64,000 nucleotides of DNA, taken from Vulcaniibacterium thermophilum (GTDB lineage: Bacteria > Pseudomonadota > Gammaproteobacteria > Xanthomonadales > Xanthomonadaceae). Of the stretch, positions 25,725 through 34,857 are shown in pieces. The position numbers and the translations under genes were made by a program. The stretch's first letter is position 1. Every line of letters begins with the position of its first letter. The notes beneath the pieces are model-generated. The model was not told the DNA's origin and searched no databases. It saw only the letters and a list, made by a program, of their open reading frames with translations. The stretch spans positions 62,001 through 126,000 of the forward strand of contig NZ_VOHJ01000002.1 of NCBI RefSeq assembly GCF_007923255.1, written 5' to 3'.

Positions 25725-26040
25725 GCGACCAACGCTGCGGGGCGGCTCGGCAGCGACGCGTGAAGCCGCCGGCGTGCAAGGACCGTGTCGCGCTGCACCG
25801 GGCGACGCTGGAAGCGCCGTCACAGAGCTGACCGAACGACGCGCGCCGCACACGCGTTCGCTCCGCGTCATGCACATGTCGCAGACAAACGTTATGCAAG
25901 CGTTATCCGCCATACGCGGTGGCGCATCGCATCCGGACTCGACGGCGTGCGCGATGCGGCCACCGCAGCGGGGGCCGCGTGTCCCGGACACGCGGATCGC
26001 AACAGCAGCAGGCGGCGCATCGCCGCCAAGGAACACATCC
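25725..26040. promoter_or_regulatory. 316-bp divergent region before the PNGase A gene
   Basis: No gene is supported here. An AT-richer island contains a direct repeat CGTTAT at 25890-25895 and 25901-25906, 11 bp apart (one helical turn). This is a plausible regulator site or part of a promoter for the PNGase gene. An AAGGA ribosome site precedes the ATG at 26041. Confidence 0.35.
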
Positions 26041-28071
26041 ATGTCTTTCCTGCAGCGCGGAACCCGCGGGCTGGCCCTGGCGGGTCTGTCCGTGGTGGCC
26101 CTTGGCGTACTCGCTTTCGCGGGCGCGCCTCGATCCCACCCAGGCACGCACTCCGCGTCGACGGCCGAGCCGCCTCGGGCCTCGTTCGCCGCGTCGCCCG
26201 CGATGTCGGCCGGCGCGCAGCCGCGGCCGCTGGCGCTCGATCCGCTGCTCGCCGGCGCGGATCCGCTCATCGTCGAACCGCGGGTGCCGCGCGCGGCGGG
26301 CACGCCGTGCGTGGTCGAGCTCGTGCGCAACAGCGGCTTCATCCGGCCGAACTTCGCCGAGCCGTTCTTCTTCCTGCCGCCGGCCGGCTGCCCCGGCCCG
26401 TGGGCGAAGGTGGTGCTGGCGGTGGAGCTGAGCGGCCCGCGTCCGCCGGATGCGCCGTCGGCCAACATCGAAATCCGCTTCGACGGCGCGTTGCCGGGCG
26501 ATCCGTCGCCGGGCTCGATCTTCGTCGGCGCGCCGCAGGAACACGACGGCGTGCCGGTCTGGCGGCTGGAGCGCGACGTCACCGACTACGCCGCGCTGTT
26601 CACGCGCGCGCAGACGGCGTACCTCATCGCCAGCGACGACAACTCGATCTACGAGGACGGCTATCTGCCGATCGGCGCGCGCGCGATCAAGCTGCTGTTC
26701 TATCCCGCCAGCGCGCAGACGCCGGCGCCGCGCGTGGCCGACGCGGTGTACGCGCTGCCGGCGCAGCACTGGACGGACGGCACCCCGCGCGCCGCGGCGA
26801 CCCTGTCGTTGCCGCGCAACATCGAGCGCGCGTATCTGGACGTCACCGCGCAGGCGCTCGGCGCGCAGCGGTTCTGGTACGGCTGCGTGCCGCAGGCGAT
26901 GGCCGCGGCCTACCCCACGCTGCGCAGCAAGTTCGCGCTCGGCGACGCGCGCGCGCGCCGGCGCACGCTGCCGCAGGGCTGCGTGGGCGGCAGCTTCCGC
27001 GAGGTGGAGGTGCGCATCGACGGCCAGCGCGCGGGACTGGCGCCGATGTTCCCGTGGCTGCCGAGCAATCTGCACGAGCGCCATCCGGGCCTGCTCGACG
27101 GCGTCGCCCCGAGCACGCAGGCGCTCAACTTCCTTCCGTTCCGCGTCGATCTGTCGCCGTTCGCGGCGCTGCTGAGCGACGGCACGCCGCATACGATCGA
27201 AGCGGTCGTCGTCGCCTCCGAACCGGCCGGCTACGCGCACGTGTCGGCGCAGTTGCTGCTGCATCTGGATCGCGGCAGCGTGCAGGTCACCGGCGGTGTC
27301 GTGCGCAACACGCTGGCCGACCAGCCGGCGCGGCCGCAGGTGACCAGCACGCTCGCCGCCGCCGACGAGACGGTGCAGGGCGAACTTGCGACCACCGCGC
27401 GGAGGCACTACGTGATCGAGGGCGTGGTGCGGACCTCGCGCGGACGGCTGCGGCACACGGTGGTGCAGACGCAGGCGTTCGCCAACCGGCAGATCCTGGC
27501 GGTCACGGGCCCCGACCCCGATACGCTGTGGTTCGACGACCCCTACAAGCACGACTATCTGCAGAAGATCCGCCTGTCCAGCACGGTGGACCGCGTCAGC
27601 CGCAGCACGCGCGACGGGGTCGCGATCAGCGAGGACCGCGAGTACTTCAGCTATCCGCTGCTGCTGGACTATCGCCACGCCGGCCTGCTGGTGCCCGGCG
27701 AGTTCGGCGATACGTTCCTCACCTCGATCGTCAGCGCGCGCGCGCACCAGGCGCGCGGCCTGCGCGCCACCCATGTGCGGCCGGGTATCGCGCCCTACCG
27801 CACGCAGGTGTCGGATGCGTTCGATGCCAGCCAGACGTGGAAGCCGGTCGACGGCCAGCCCGCCGGACGGCGCACGGGGTGGCAGAGCCGGCGCGATTAC
27901 CTGTTCACCGACAGCTACGGCAGTTGCTACAGCGCGACGCTCGCCACCGCCGACGGCGCGCTGGTGAGCCGCACCCGCGGGACGAAGTGCCCCGGAGGCC
28001 GCAACGCGCTGCGCTGGTTCGCGCGGGGCGACGGCGCGCCCGACGGCCTCGGCTGGGCGCCGGCGAACTGA
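26041..28071 (+). CDS. Secreted PNGase A-type peptide-N-glycanase
   Basis: A 676-residue protein with an N-terminal signal (LALAGLSVVALGVLAFAGA, 11-29). The PNGase A core begins with VVELVRNSGFIRPNF..PFFFLPPAGCPGPW (about 97-135), the family's hallmark. Two further beta-rich domains follow, with PFRVDLSPFAALLSDG typical of the second half. Such enzymes release N-glycans from Asn of glycoproteins, an activity used by xanthomonads on plant or animal glycans. It stands alone here: no TonB receptor or glycosidase cluster is adjacent. A frame opening at 25666 is longer, but ATG 26041 gives the signal peptide. Confidence 0.83.
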   Translation: MSFLQRGTRGLALAGLSVVALGVLAFAGAPRSHPGTHSASTAEPPRASFAASPAMSAGAQPRPLALDPLLAGADPLIVEPRVPRAAGTPCVVELVRNSGFIRPNFAEPFFFLPPAGCPGPWAKVVLAVELSGPRPPDAPSANIEIRFDGALPGDPSPGSIFVGAPQEHDGVPVWRLERDVTDYAALFTRAQTAYLIASDDNSIYEDGYLPIGARAIKLLFYPASAQTPAPRVADAVYALPAQHWTDGTPRAAATLSLPRNIERAYLDVTAQALGAQRFWYGCVPQAMAAAYPTLRSKFALGDARARRRTLPQGCVGGSFREVEVRIDGQRAGLAPMFPWLPSNLHERHPGLLDGVAPSTQALNFLPFRVDLSPFAALLSDGTPHTIEAVVVASEPAGYAHVSAQLLLHLDRGSVQVTGGVVRNTLADQPARPQVTSTLAAADETVQGELATTARRHYVIEGVVRTSRGRLRHTVVQTQAFANRQILAVTGPDPDTLWFDDPYKHDYLQKIRLSSTVDRVSRSTRDGVAISEDREYFSYPLLLDYRHAGLLVPGEFGDTFLTSIVSARAHQARGLRATHVRPGIAPYRTQVSDAFDASQTWKPVDGQPAGRRTGWQSRRDYLFTDSYGSCYSATLATADGALVSRTRGTKCPGGRNALRWFARGDGAPDGLGWAPAN

Positions 28072-28087
28072 TCCGGCCGGCGGGTCG

Positions 28088-28112
28088 GCGCCCTCCCGCG
28101 CACGGAGGGCGC
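28088..28112 (+). terminator. Strong stem-loop after the PNGase gene
   Basis: GCGCCCTCC (28088-28096) and GGAGGGCGC (28104-28112) form a perfect 9-bp stem with a 7-base loop, 16 bp after the stop codon. There is no T-run, so it may act as an mRNA end-stabiliser or a weak terminator. Confidence 0.45.
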
Positions 28113-28180
28113 CGCGGGGGCACGGGCCTGCCGGCGCGCACGCCCTACCGATCGCGGCGTGCAGGCCCTATCTTCGCGCG

Positions 28181-29341
28181 ATGATCCCGTCCCCCCTGCC
28201 CCCGGCGCCGGGCCCGCGCCGCCGCGCGCGCCGCACCGGCGCGCTTCGCATCGCCCAGGTTCTGCTGCTGGTCGCGGCCATCCTGACAACCGCCTGCGAA
28301 CGCAGGCCGAGCGGGCCCTCGCCCGACGAGGTGCGTGCGCAGATCGCCCGCCTGCTGCCCGGCTACGTCGCCGACCGCAAGGGCTGGGCGGTGGACATCT
28401 ACGCCGCGTTCGCCGCGCTCGACATCGAGCCGAGCGCGCAGAACATCTGCGCGGTGCTGGCCGTCACCGAGCAGGAGTCGAACTTCAACCCGCATCCGCC
28501 GGTGCCGGGGCTCGGCCGCATCGCGCGCGCCGAGATCGAGCGCCGCGCGCAGCGCATCCACGTGCCGGCGCTGGTGGTGCGTGCCGCACTGCAACTGGAA
28601 TCGCCCGACGGTCGCACCTGGGAACGGCGACTGGCCGCGGTGCGCACCGAGAAGGAGCTCAGCGATCTCTACGAGGAGATGACCGACACCGTGCCGCTCG
28701 GCCGGCGGCTGCTCGCCGGCGCCAACCCGGTGCGCACCGGGGGGCCGATGCAGGTGAGCATCGCCTTCGCCGAGCGTCACGCCGGCGCCGAACGCTACCC
28801 GTACCCGGTGCAGGGCTCGATCCGGCACGAGGTGTTCACCCGTCGCGGCGGCATGTACTTCGGCATCGCCCACCTGCTCGACTACCCGGCGCCCTACGAC
28901 AGGCCGCTGTACCGGTTCGCCGATTTCAACGCCGGCTGGTACGCCAGCCGCAATGCGGCCTTCCAGAGCGCGGTCGCGCGGCTGGCCGGCGCCGCGCTGG
29001 ATCTCGACGGCGATCTGGTCCACCACCGCGACCGCGACGTGGTCGGCGCCACCGAGCGCGCCCTGCGCGCGCTCGCGCCCCGGCTGCAGATGACGGAAGC
29101 GGAGATCCGCGACGCGCTGGAGATCTCCCACGGCCCGCGTTTCGAGCGCACCGACCTGTACCGGCGCGTGTTCGAACTGGCCGACCGCAAGGCGGGGCGG
29201 CCGCTGCCGCGCGCGCTGGTGCCCCGCATCCGCCTGCAGAGCCCGAAGATCACCCGCAGGCTGACCACGGCATGGTTCGCCGAACGGGTGGAGGGCCGTT
29301 ACCGCCGCTGCATGGCCAAGGCCCGCTCCGGGCGGCGCTGA
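28181..29341 (+). CDS. DUF1615 lipoprotein, probable lysozyme-like fold
   Basis: A 386-residue protein with a lipoprotein signal ending in ILTTACE (Cys 39), preceded by an Arg/Pro-rich stretch. The body matches DUF1615: ICAVLAVTEQESNFNPHP (about 89-105), then NPVRTGGPMQVSIAFAE (about 185-201), GGMYFGIAHLLDYP and FNAGWYASRNAAFQ. The E-x-S and G-P-M-Q-V elements recall the catalytic Glu and GxMQ of lytic transglycosylases, so a peptidoglycan role is likely but inferred. Alternative starts exist; ATG 28181 is used. Confidence 0.8.
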   Translation: MIPSPLPPAPGPRRRARRTGALRIAQVLLLVAAILTTACERRPSGPSPDEVRAQIARLLPGYVADRKGWAVDIYAAFAALDIEPSAQNICAVLAVTEQESNFNPHPPVPGLGRIARAEIERRAQRIHVPALVVRAALQLESPDGRTWERRLAAVRTEKELSDLYEEMTDTVPLGRRLLAGANPVRTGGPMQVSIAFAERHAGAERYPYPVQGSIRHEVFTRRGGMYFGIAHLLDYPAPYDRPLYRFADFNAGWYASRNAAFQSAVARLAGAALDLDGDLVHHRDRDVVGATERALRALAPRLQMTEAEIRDALEISHGPRFERTDLYRRVFELADRKAGRPLPRALVPRIRLQSPKITRRLTTAWFAERVEGRYRRCMAKARSGRR

Positions 29342-29417
29342 TCCGGGCGTTTTGACACGGTCGTCACGGAAAGCGAATCCGGTTACGCTGGGGCCTTGCA
29401 AAAGGAGCGCGCGTCCG

Positions 29418-30491
29418 GTGTCCCTCCGCCCTTGCCTGACAGCCTGCGGGCTCGCACTGGTCTGTGCGGGCGCCTGGGCGCAGACACCGTCGCCGGGCGC
29501 GCCGCCCTCCCCGCCGCCGAACCGCGACGCACCGCCGCCGATCGTCGTCCTGCAGCCTCCGCCCCCGCCCGCCGACCAGCCGGCCCCGGATGGCGAGCCG
29601 CCGCGGCGCCGACCGCATCCGGCCGTGGTCGCCGCCGAGGCCGCCGCGCGCGAGGCCGCCGCCGAGGCCGAACGGCGCCGCGCCGAACGCGAACGGCGCG
29701 AACGCCTCGCCGCGACGCCCCCGCCGGCGGCTCGCACGCCTCCTCCGGCCGCCAGCCCGGACGCGAACGACGCCAGCGACGGCCACGCGGTCCTGGCCTG
29801 GAGTCTCGGCCTTGCGGCGCTGCTGTTCGCCTGGTGGGCATGGCGCCGCGCGCACCGGCTGGCGCGGGAGAAATCGCGCCTGGACCGCGAGCGCCGACGG
29901 CTGCGGACCGCGCACGAGCAGCTGCGCGAGCAGTCCGCGCATCTGCAGCAACTGGTGGTCAACGATCCGCTGACCGGCACCCTCAACCGACAGGCCTTCA
30001 CCAAGGAACTGCGCGAACGCGCCGATCTGTGCTCGCGGATCCGTCGTCCGCTCACGCTGGTGGTGTTCGACCTGGATCACTTCAAGACGATCAACGACCG
30101 CCACGGGCACCTGGTCGGGGATGCCGCGCTCAGGCTGGTCGCGGGCGTGGTGCGCCGCCATCTGGACAGCGAGGACCTGTTCGGCCGCTTCGGCGGCGAC
30201 GAGTTCCTGATCGCCTGTTCCGACCAGGCGCCGGACGAGGTGGTCGCGCTGCTGGATCGCATCCGCCGCGCGGTGGAAACCGAGGCCACGCGCCACGAGC
30301 CGCCGCTGCCGGACCTCTCGCTCAGCATGGGCGTGGCCCACGCCGCCGACGAGAACGACTACGTCGCCACGGCGCTGTTCGCGCGCGCGGACGCCGCGCT
30401 CTACGCCGCCAAGCGTCAGGGCCGCAACCGCGTGGTGGTGGCCGACGACGCGCTGCCGCGCGTCGCGGCGGACACCGGCCGCCACCTCTGA
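29418..30491 (+). CDS. Diguanylate cyclase with proline-rich periplasmic segment and one TM
   Basis: A 357-residue protein. It has a signal peptide (CLTACGLALVCAGAWAQ), a long Pro/Ala-rich then Arg/Glu-rich periplasmic stretch (about 25-115), one membrane helix (AWSLGLAALLFAWWAW), a coiled coil and a C-terminal GGDEF domain with intact FGGDEF. The inhibitory RxxD site five residues before GGDEF is DSED, so product feedback is probably missing. The GTG start at 29418 is preceded by AAGGAG; the frame's first codon at 29352 lacks a signal in phase. It makes c-di-GMP (family knowledge). Confidence 0.87.
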   Translation: MSLRPCLTACGLALVCAGAWAQTPSPGAPPSPPPNRDAPPPIVVLQPPPPPADQPAPDGEPPRRRPHPAVVAAEAAAREAAAEAERRRAERERRERLAATPPPAARTPPPAASPDANDASDGHAVLAWSLGLAALLFAWWAWRRAHRLAREKSRLDRERRRLRTAHEQLREQSAHLQQLVVNDPLTGTLNRQAFTKELRERADLCSRIRRPLTLVVFDLDHFKTINDRHGHLVGDAALRLVAGVVRRHLDSEDLFGRFGGDEFLIACSDQAPDEVVALLDRIRRAVETEATRHEPPLPDLSLSMGVAHAADENDYVATALFARADAALYAAKRQGRNRVVVADDALPRVAADTGRHL

Positions 30492-30561
30492 GCGCCACGC
30501 AGGACGCGCCGCTCACCGCCCGGCTGCTACAAGGCCGCGGTCGTCTCCCTGCAGGAACGGG

Positions 30562-31461
30562 ATGTCCACGCTGCGCATCGCCACCTTCAACGTCAACGGC
30601 ATCCGCCGGCGCCTGCCGCATCTGCTGCAGTGGCTCGCGCGCGAGCGCCCGGACATCGTCTGCCTGCAGGAGCTGAAGGCCACCGACGACGCGTTCCCCG
30701 CCGACGAGATCGCGGCCGCCGGCTACGGTGCGCGCTGGCACGGGCAGCGTTCGTGGAACGGGGTGGCGATCCTCGCGCGCGACGCCGAGCCGCTGGAGAC
30801 GCGGCGCGGGCTGCCGGGCGATCCGGACGACAGCCACAGCCGCTATCTGGAGGCGGTCGCGCACGGCGTGATCGTCGGCTGCCTGTACCTGCCGAACGGC
30901 AACCCGCAGCCCGGCCCGAAGTTCGACTACAAGCTGCGCTGGTTCGAGCGTCTGATCGATTACGCCGCCACGCTGCTGGCGACCGGCCACCCGGTGGTGC
31001 TCGCCGGCGACTACAACGTCGTGCCGACCGACGAGCTGGACATTTACGACCCGCGCTCGTGGAAGCGCGACGCGCTGCTGCAGCCGGAGAGCCGCGAATG
31101 CTGGCGCCGCCTGCTGGCGCAGGGCTGGACCGATGCGCTGCGGGCGCAGTATCCGACGCAGCGCATCTACACCTTCTGGGACTACTTCCGGCAGCACTGG
31201 GAACGCGACGCCGGCCTGCGCATCGACCACCTGCTGCTCAGCCCGTCGCTGGCCCCACGCCTGAAGGCGGCCGGCGTCGACCGCTGGGTGCGCGGCCTGG
31301 AGGGCGCCAGCGACCACGCGCCGACATGGGTCGAACTCGCCGAGGGCGCCGCGGCGGCGGCGGACAAGCCCGCCGGGACCTCGAAACCCCGCGCCCGACG
31401 GGCCACGAAACGCACCGCCGAAGCCGACGCCCCGCGCCGCGCCCGCAAACTCGAGGCATAG
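30562..31461 (+). CDS. xthA: Exodeoxyribonuclease III (AP endonuclease)
   Basis: A 299-residue EEP-fold nuclease. The catalytic residues are present: N10 region FNVNGIR, E37 in LQELK, Y109 in CLYLPNG, D150/N152 in AGDYNV, and SDHAP near the end. The core is about 255 residues, followed by a 40-residue Lys/Arg/Ala-rich tail (KPRARRATKRTAEADAPRR) that probably binds DNA and is not in the E. coli enzyme. It repairs abasic sites and 3' blocks. It is followed by a tandem REP array and the convergent argH. Confidence 0.93.
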   Translation: MSTLRIATFNVNGIRRRLPHLLQWLARERPDIVCLQELKATDDAFPADEIAAAGYGARWHGQRSWNGVAILARDAEPLETRRGLPGDPDDSHSRYLEAVAHGVIVGCLYLPNGNPQPGPKFDYKLRWFERLIDYAATLLATGHPVVLAGDYNVVPTDELDIYDPRSWKRDALLQPESRECWRRLLAQGWTDALRAQYPTQRIYTFWDYFRQHWERDAGLRIDHLLLSPSLAPRLKAAGVDRWVRGLEGASDHAPTWVELAEGAAAAADKPAGTSKPRARRATKRTAEADAPRRARKLEA

Positions 31462-31493
31462 GGCGCACCGACGAAGCCCGATGCCCTTGCCGA

Positions 31494-31875
31494 ACGGGGG
31501 AGAGGGACGAAAGGGACACGGGCCACATCTGCCACGTCGTCGTGTGCTCCCTCTCCCCCAACGGCCCCGCCGTTTGGGGGAGAGGGTCGGGGTGAGGGGG
31601 CCCGCGCGACGCCGCAACCGCCCACGTCCCCGCGCGCCTGCGGCGCCCCCCTCACCCTGCCCTCTCCCCCGCAAGCGGGGGAGAGGGACGAAAGACACGG
31701 CCACATCTGCCACGTCGTCGTCTGCTCCCTCTCCCCCAACGGCCCCGCCGTTGGGGGAGAGGGTCGGGGTGAGGGGGCCGCGCGACGCCGCAACCGCCCA
31801 CGTCCCCACGCGCCTGCGGCGCGCCCCCTCACCCTGCCCTCTCCCCCGCAAGCGGGGGAGAGGGACGAAAGACAC
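31494..31875. repeat. Tandem composite REP (BIME-like) array
   Basis: Each unit of about 180 bp holds one palindrome (CCCTCTCCCCCAACGG, its arm GGGGGAGAGGG, then TCGGGGTGAGGGGG), about 60 bp of middle sequence, and a second element in inverse order (CCCCCTCACCC..CCCTCTCCCCCGCAAGCGGGGGAGAGGG). The junction AGAGGGACGA recurs at 31501, 31682 and 31859, giving periods of 181 and 177. The array fills the 448 bp between convergent xthA and argH; no gene is supported there. Confidence 0.93.
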
Positions 31876-31909
31876 GGCCACATCCGCTATGTCGTGGGCA
31901 GCCGCCCCC

Positions 31910-33196
31910 TCAGAGCGCGCGCAGCCGCGTCCGCAACAGGTCGAGCCGGAGGTCGCCCGCCGCGCCCGGCGAGACGCGCGCGCGCAGGCTCGCCTCGGGG
32001 TCGCCCTCGGGCCAGCGCGCCGGATCGGCGGCGAGCCGGTAGGCATCGCGGAACGGCATGCCCTGCCGCGCCAGATCGACGGCCAGATCGGTGGCGAACA
32101 TCGAACGGTCGAGCCCCGCGCGCATGGGGTCCGGCTTCCAATCGAGATTGCGCAGCAGGTCGGGCAGCAGCGCAAGCGCCCCCAGCCCGCGGCCGAACGC
32201 ATGCACCAGCGCGCCCTTGGTGAACTGCAGGTCGCGGTGGTAGCCCGACGGCAGCGACAGCACCTGTTCGATCTCGGTCCGCGCGGCGGCGACGCTCGCG
32301 TAGCTGGCGCGCATCAGTTCGACCACGTCGGGATTGCGCTTGTTCGGCATGATCGAGCTGCCGGTGGTGTACTCGGCCGGCAGCGCGACGAAGCCGAATT
32401 CGGCGCTGGTGAACAGGCTGAGGTCCCACGCCAGCCGGCGCAGGTCGAGCAGCGCCATCGCCAGTGCCTCGATCGCCGCCAGTTCGAACTTGCCGCGCGA
32501 GAGCTGGGCGTAGGTCGCGGCCACCTGCATGCGCGCGAATCCGAGCCGCTGCGTGGTCGCCTCGCGCGGCAGCGGCAGGTTGACGCCGTAGCCGGCCGCG
32601 CTGCCGAGCGGATTGGCGTCGACCCACGCCCGCGTCTGCCGCGCCCGCTCCGCATCGTCGATGAACGCCTCGGCCCAGCCGGCCCACCACATCCCCGCCG
32701 AGGACACCACCGCGCGCTGCAGATGCGTGTAGCCCGGCATCGGCAGCGCCTGCTCGGCTTCGGCGCGGGCGAGCGCGACCTCGGCGCATTCGCGGCAGAG
32801 CGAGGCGAGCTCGTCCAGCCGCGCCTTCAGCCACAGGCGCGTGGCGACCAGGATCTGGTCGTTGCGGCTGCGGCCGGTATGGATGCGGCGGCCGGCATCG
32901 CCCAGGCGCTCGGTCAGCCGCGCCTCGATCGCGGAATGGCCGTCCTCGAAACGTTCGTCCAGCACGAAGCGGCCGGCGCGGAAGTCATCGGCCAGCACAT
33001 CCAGTTCGCGCTCGAGCGCCTCCAGCTCGTCCGCGCCGAGGATGCCGATCGCCGCCAGGCCCGCCGCATGCGCGCGGCTGGCCTCGATGTCGTGCAGGAA
33101 GAACGCGCGGTCGAGCAGCACATCCTCGCCCGCGAGGAAGCGCTGGATGCGCGCATCCACCTTCACGCCGGGCTTTTGCCAGAGCAGGTCGGTCAT
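31910..33196 (-). CDS. argH: Argininosuccinate lyase
   Basis: A 428-residue fumarase/aspartase-superfamily enzyme with the signature [10 protein letters not shown] (280-289) and the general-acid region GYTHLQRA (155-162). HTGRSRNDQ (106-114) binds substrate. It splits argininosuccinate into arginine and fumarate, the last step of the pathway. It is the last gene of the arg operon; argC stops 107 bp before it, a spacer that carries a dispersed repeat. The C-terminus is slightly shorter than the E. coli enzyme. Confidence 0.95.
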   Translation of the reverse strand: MTDLLWQKPGVKVDARIQRFLAGEDVLLDRAFFLHDIEASRAHAAGLAAIGILGADELEALERELDVLADDFRAGRFVLDERFEDGHSAIEARLTERLGDAGRRIHTGRSRNDQILVATRLWLKARLDELASLCRECAEVALARAEAEQALPMPGYTHLQRAVVSSAGMWWAGWAEAFIDDAERARQTRAWVDANPLGSAAGYGVNLPLPREATTQRLGFARMQVAATYAQLSRGKFELAAIEALAMALLDLRRLAWDLSLFTSAEFGFVALPAEYTTGSSIMPNKRNPDVVELMRASYASVAAARTEIEQVLSLPSGYHRDLQFTKGALVHAFGRGLGALALLPDLLRNLDWKPDPMRAGLDRSMFATDLAVDLARQGMPFRDAYRLAADPARWPEGDPEASLRARVSPGAAGDLRLDLLRTRLRAL

Positions 33197-33270
33197 GTCG
33201 TTCTCTCGAAATCAGCCACGGCTCGCACGGCTGGACACGGATCGGGACGAACCGCATGCCTCGGCGTCCG

Positions 33271-33294
33271 CGTTCATCCGTGTCGACCCGTGGC
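33271..33294. repeat. Dispersed repeat, copy 1 (TTCATCCGTGTCGACCCGTGGC type)
   Basis: The 24-bp sequence between argC and argH matches, with a few substitutions, the reverse complement of 58231-58260 behind fimX. The two intergenic copies share the core TTC-R-TCCG-Y-G-Y-CGA-Y-CCGTGGC. Confidence 0.6.
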
Positions 33295-33303
33295 GCCAAA
33301 CAT

Positions 33304-34254
33304 TCACACCGCAATCCCGGCGAACTCGTCCAGCCCGAACGCCAGATTGAGGTTCTGCAACGCCTGCGTCGCCGCGCCCTTCAGCAGGTTGTCGAGCGTG
33401 GCCACCACCACCAGCCGGCGGCCGTCGGCCGATACCGCGAAGCCACCCAGCTCGGCATGGTGCCGGCCGGCGATGCGGCTCACCCACGGCGCGTCCTCCT
33501 GCACCCGCACCAACCGCTCGCCGGCGTAGTGGGCGCGGTAGCGCTCCAGCGCCTGCTCGCGCGTGGTGGGTTCGGCCAGATGTAGGTTCACCGTGACCGT
33601 CAGCCCGCGGAAGTGCGGCGCGACGTGCGGCATGAACTCGATGGTCTGCCCGAGCTGATGCGCCACCTCGCGCTCGTGCACGTGGCCGGTGAGCGCATAC
33701 GGCATCAGGTTGTCGCGCAGCTTGTCCGGATCGTTGCGGTCCGACGGCGTGGTGCCCGCGCCCGACCAGCCCGACACCCCGAAGCACTGCACCGCCCCCT
33801 CCAGCGCGTCGCACAGCGGCGCGATCGCCAGTTGCATCGCGGTCGCGTAGCAGCCGGGATTGCTGATGCGGCGCTGGCCGGCGTAGTGCGCGCGGGTGAG
33901 TTCCGGCAGGCCGTAGTACCAGGACGGATCGAAGCGGTAGTCGGCGGACAGGTCGACGATCACCGGATGCGCGCCGGCGTCGTCGAACGCCGCCACGCAC
34001 TCGCCGGCCTTGCCGTTCGGCAGCGCCAGCACCACCGCATCGGCACCGAAGCGCGGCAGGTCGGCGTGCGAGGGCGCGTCGTAGCGCAGCTCGCCGCGGT
34101 AGGCGTCGACGTGATCCGCCACGCGCTGCCCCACCCGCTCGCGCGAAGACACGAACGCCAGCTCGAAACGGGGATGGCCGGCGATCAACCGGATGAGCTC
34201 GGCGCCGACGTAGCCGCGCGCGCCGACGATGCCGATGCGGATGGGGTCAGCCAT
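33304..34254 (-). CDS. argC: N-acetyl-gamma-glutamyl-phosphate reductase
   Basis: A 316-residue NADPH-dependent reductase. It has the nucleotide loop [13 protein letters not shown] (8-20) and the catalytic cysteine in SNPGCYAT (C135). PHFRGL..T supplies the later active-site part. It converts N-acetylglutamyl phosphate to the semialdehyde. Its ATG overlaps the stop of the GNAT gene upstream by 8 bp, so the two are coupled. Confidence 0.95.
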   Translation of the reverse strand: MADPIRIGIVGARGYVGAELIRLIAGHPRFELAFVSSRERVGQRVADHVDAYRGELRYDAPSHADLPRFGADAVVLALPNGKAGECVAAFDDAGAHPVIVDLSADYRFDPSWYYGLPELTRAHYAGQRRISNPGCYATAMQLAIAPLCDALEGAVQCFGVSGWSGAGTTPSDRNDPDKLRDNLMPYALTGHVHEREVAHQLGQTIEFMPHVAPHFRGLTVTVNLHLAEPTTREQALERYRAHYAGERLVRVQEDAPWVSRIAGRHHAELGGFAVSADGRRLVVVATLDNLLKGAATQALQNLNLAFGLDEFAGIAV

Positions 34255-34855
34255 GGCGATGCCGCTCCAGCTTGGCGAGAAGGTTCCGCTTCACCACGGG
34301 CCACTCGGTGTCGAGGATCGAGAAGTAGACCGAATCGCGCAGCGAGCCGTCGCGATGGCGCATGTGGTTGCGCAGTACGCCGTCCTGCCTGGCGCCCAGC
34401 CGCAGGATGGCGGCGCGCGAAGCGTGGTTGTGCGCGCTGGTCTTGAAGCCGACCGCGACACAGCCCAGCGACTCGAACGCGTAGCCGAGCAGCAGCAGTT
34501 TCGCCTCGGTGTTGAGCCCGGTGCGCTGCACCCGCTGCGCGTACCACGTGTAGCCGATGTGCAGGCGCGGCGTGCGCGGGTCGAGCTCGTAGAAGCGCGT
34601 GCTGCCCACCACCTCGCCGCGCGCGTCGCGCACCGCGAACGGCAGCGCGCGGCCTTCGCGCTGCATCACCAGCGCGGCTTCGACGTAGGCGACCATCGCG
34701 TCCGGTTCGGGCACATTGCCGTACCACGCCTTCCACAGCTCGCCGTCACGCACCGCCTCGGCGAGCGCGGGCGCATGCTCGGCACGCAGCGGTTCGAGCG
34801 CGACGTGCCCGCCGCGAAGCTGCGGCGGTTCGGACCAGGCGGCGGTCGTGTCCAT
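34247..34855 (-). CDS. GNAT-family acetyltransferase embedded in the arg operon
   Basis: A 202-residue RimJ/RimL-type acetyltransferase ([22 protein letters not shown] at the N-terminus, [22 protein letters not shown], then [17 protein letters not shown]). It sits between the acetylglutamate synthase/kinase and argC, 2 bp after the former's stop and overlapping the latter by 8 bp. It is therefore translated as part of the operon. The substrate is unknown. The NAGS activity is already supplied by the NAT domain of the argB product, so this would be an additional, unassigned acetyl transfer. Confidence 0.87.
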   Translation of the reverse strand: MDTTAAWSEPPQLRGGHVALEPLRAEHAPALAEAVRDGELWKAWYGNVPEPDAMVAYVEAALVMQREGRALPFAVRDARGEVVGSTRFYELDPRTPRLHIGYTWYAQRVQRTGLNTEAKLLLLGYAFESLGCVAVGFKTSAHNHASRAAILRLGARQDGVLRNHMRHRDGSLRDSVYFSILDTEWPVVKRNLLAKLERHRHG

Positions 34856-34857
34856 GC

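Noticed and set aside
28088-28112. Perfect 9-bp hairpin as a riboswitch or small RNA
   Set aside because: No conserved riboswitch elements or promoter; it fits a 3'-end stem-loop of the PNGase mRNA.
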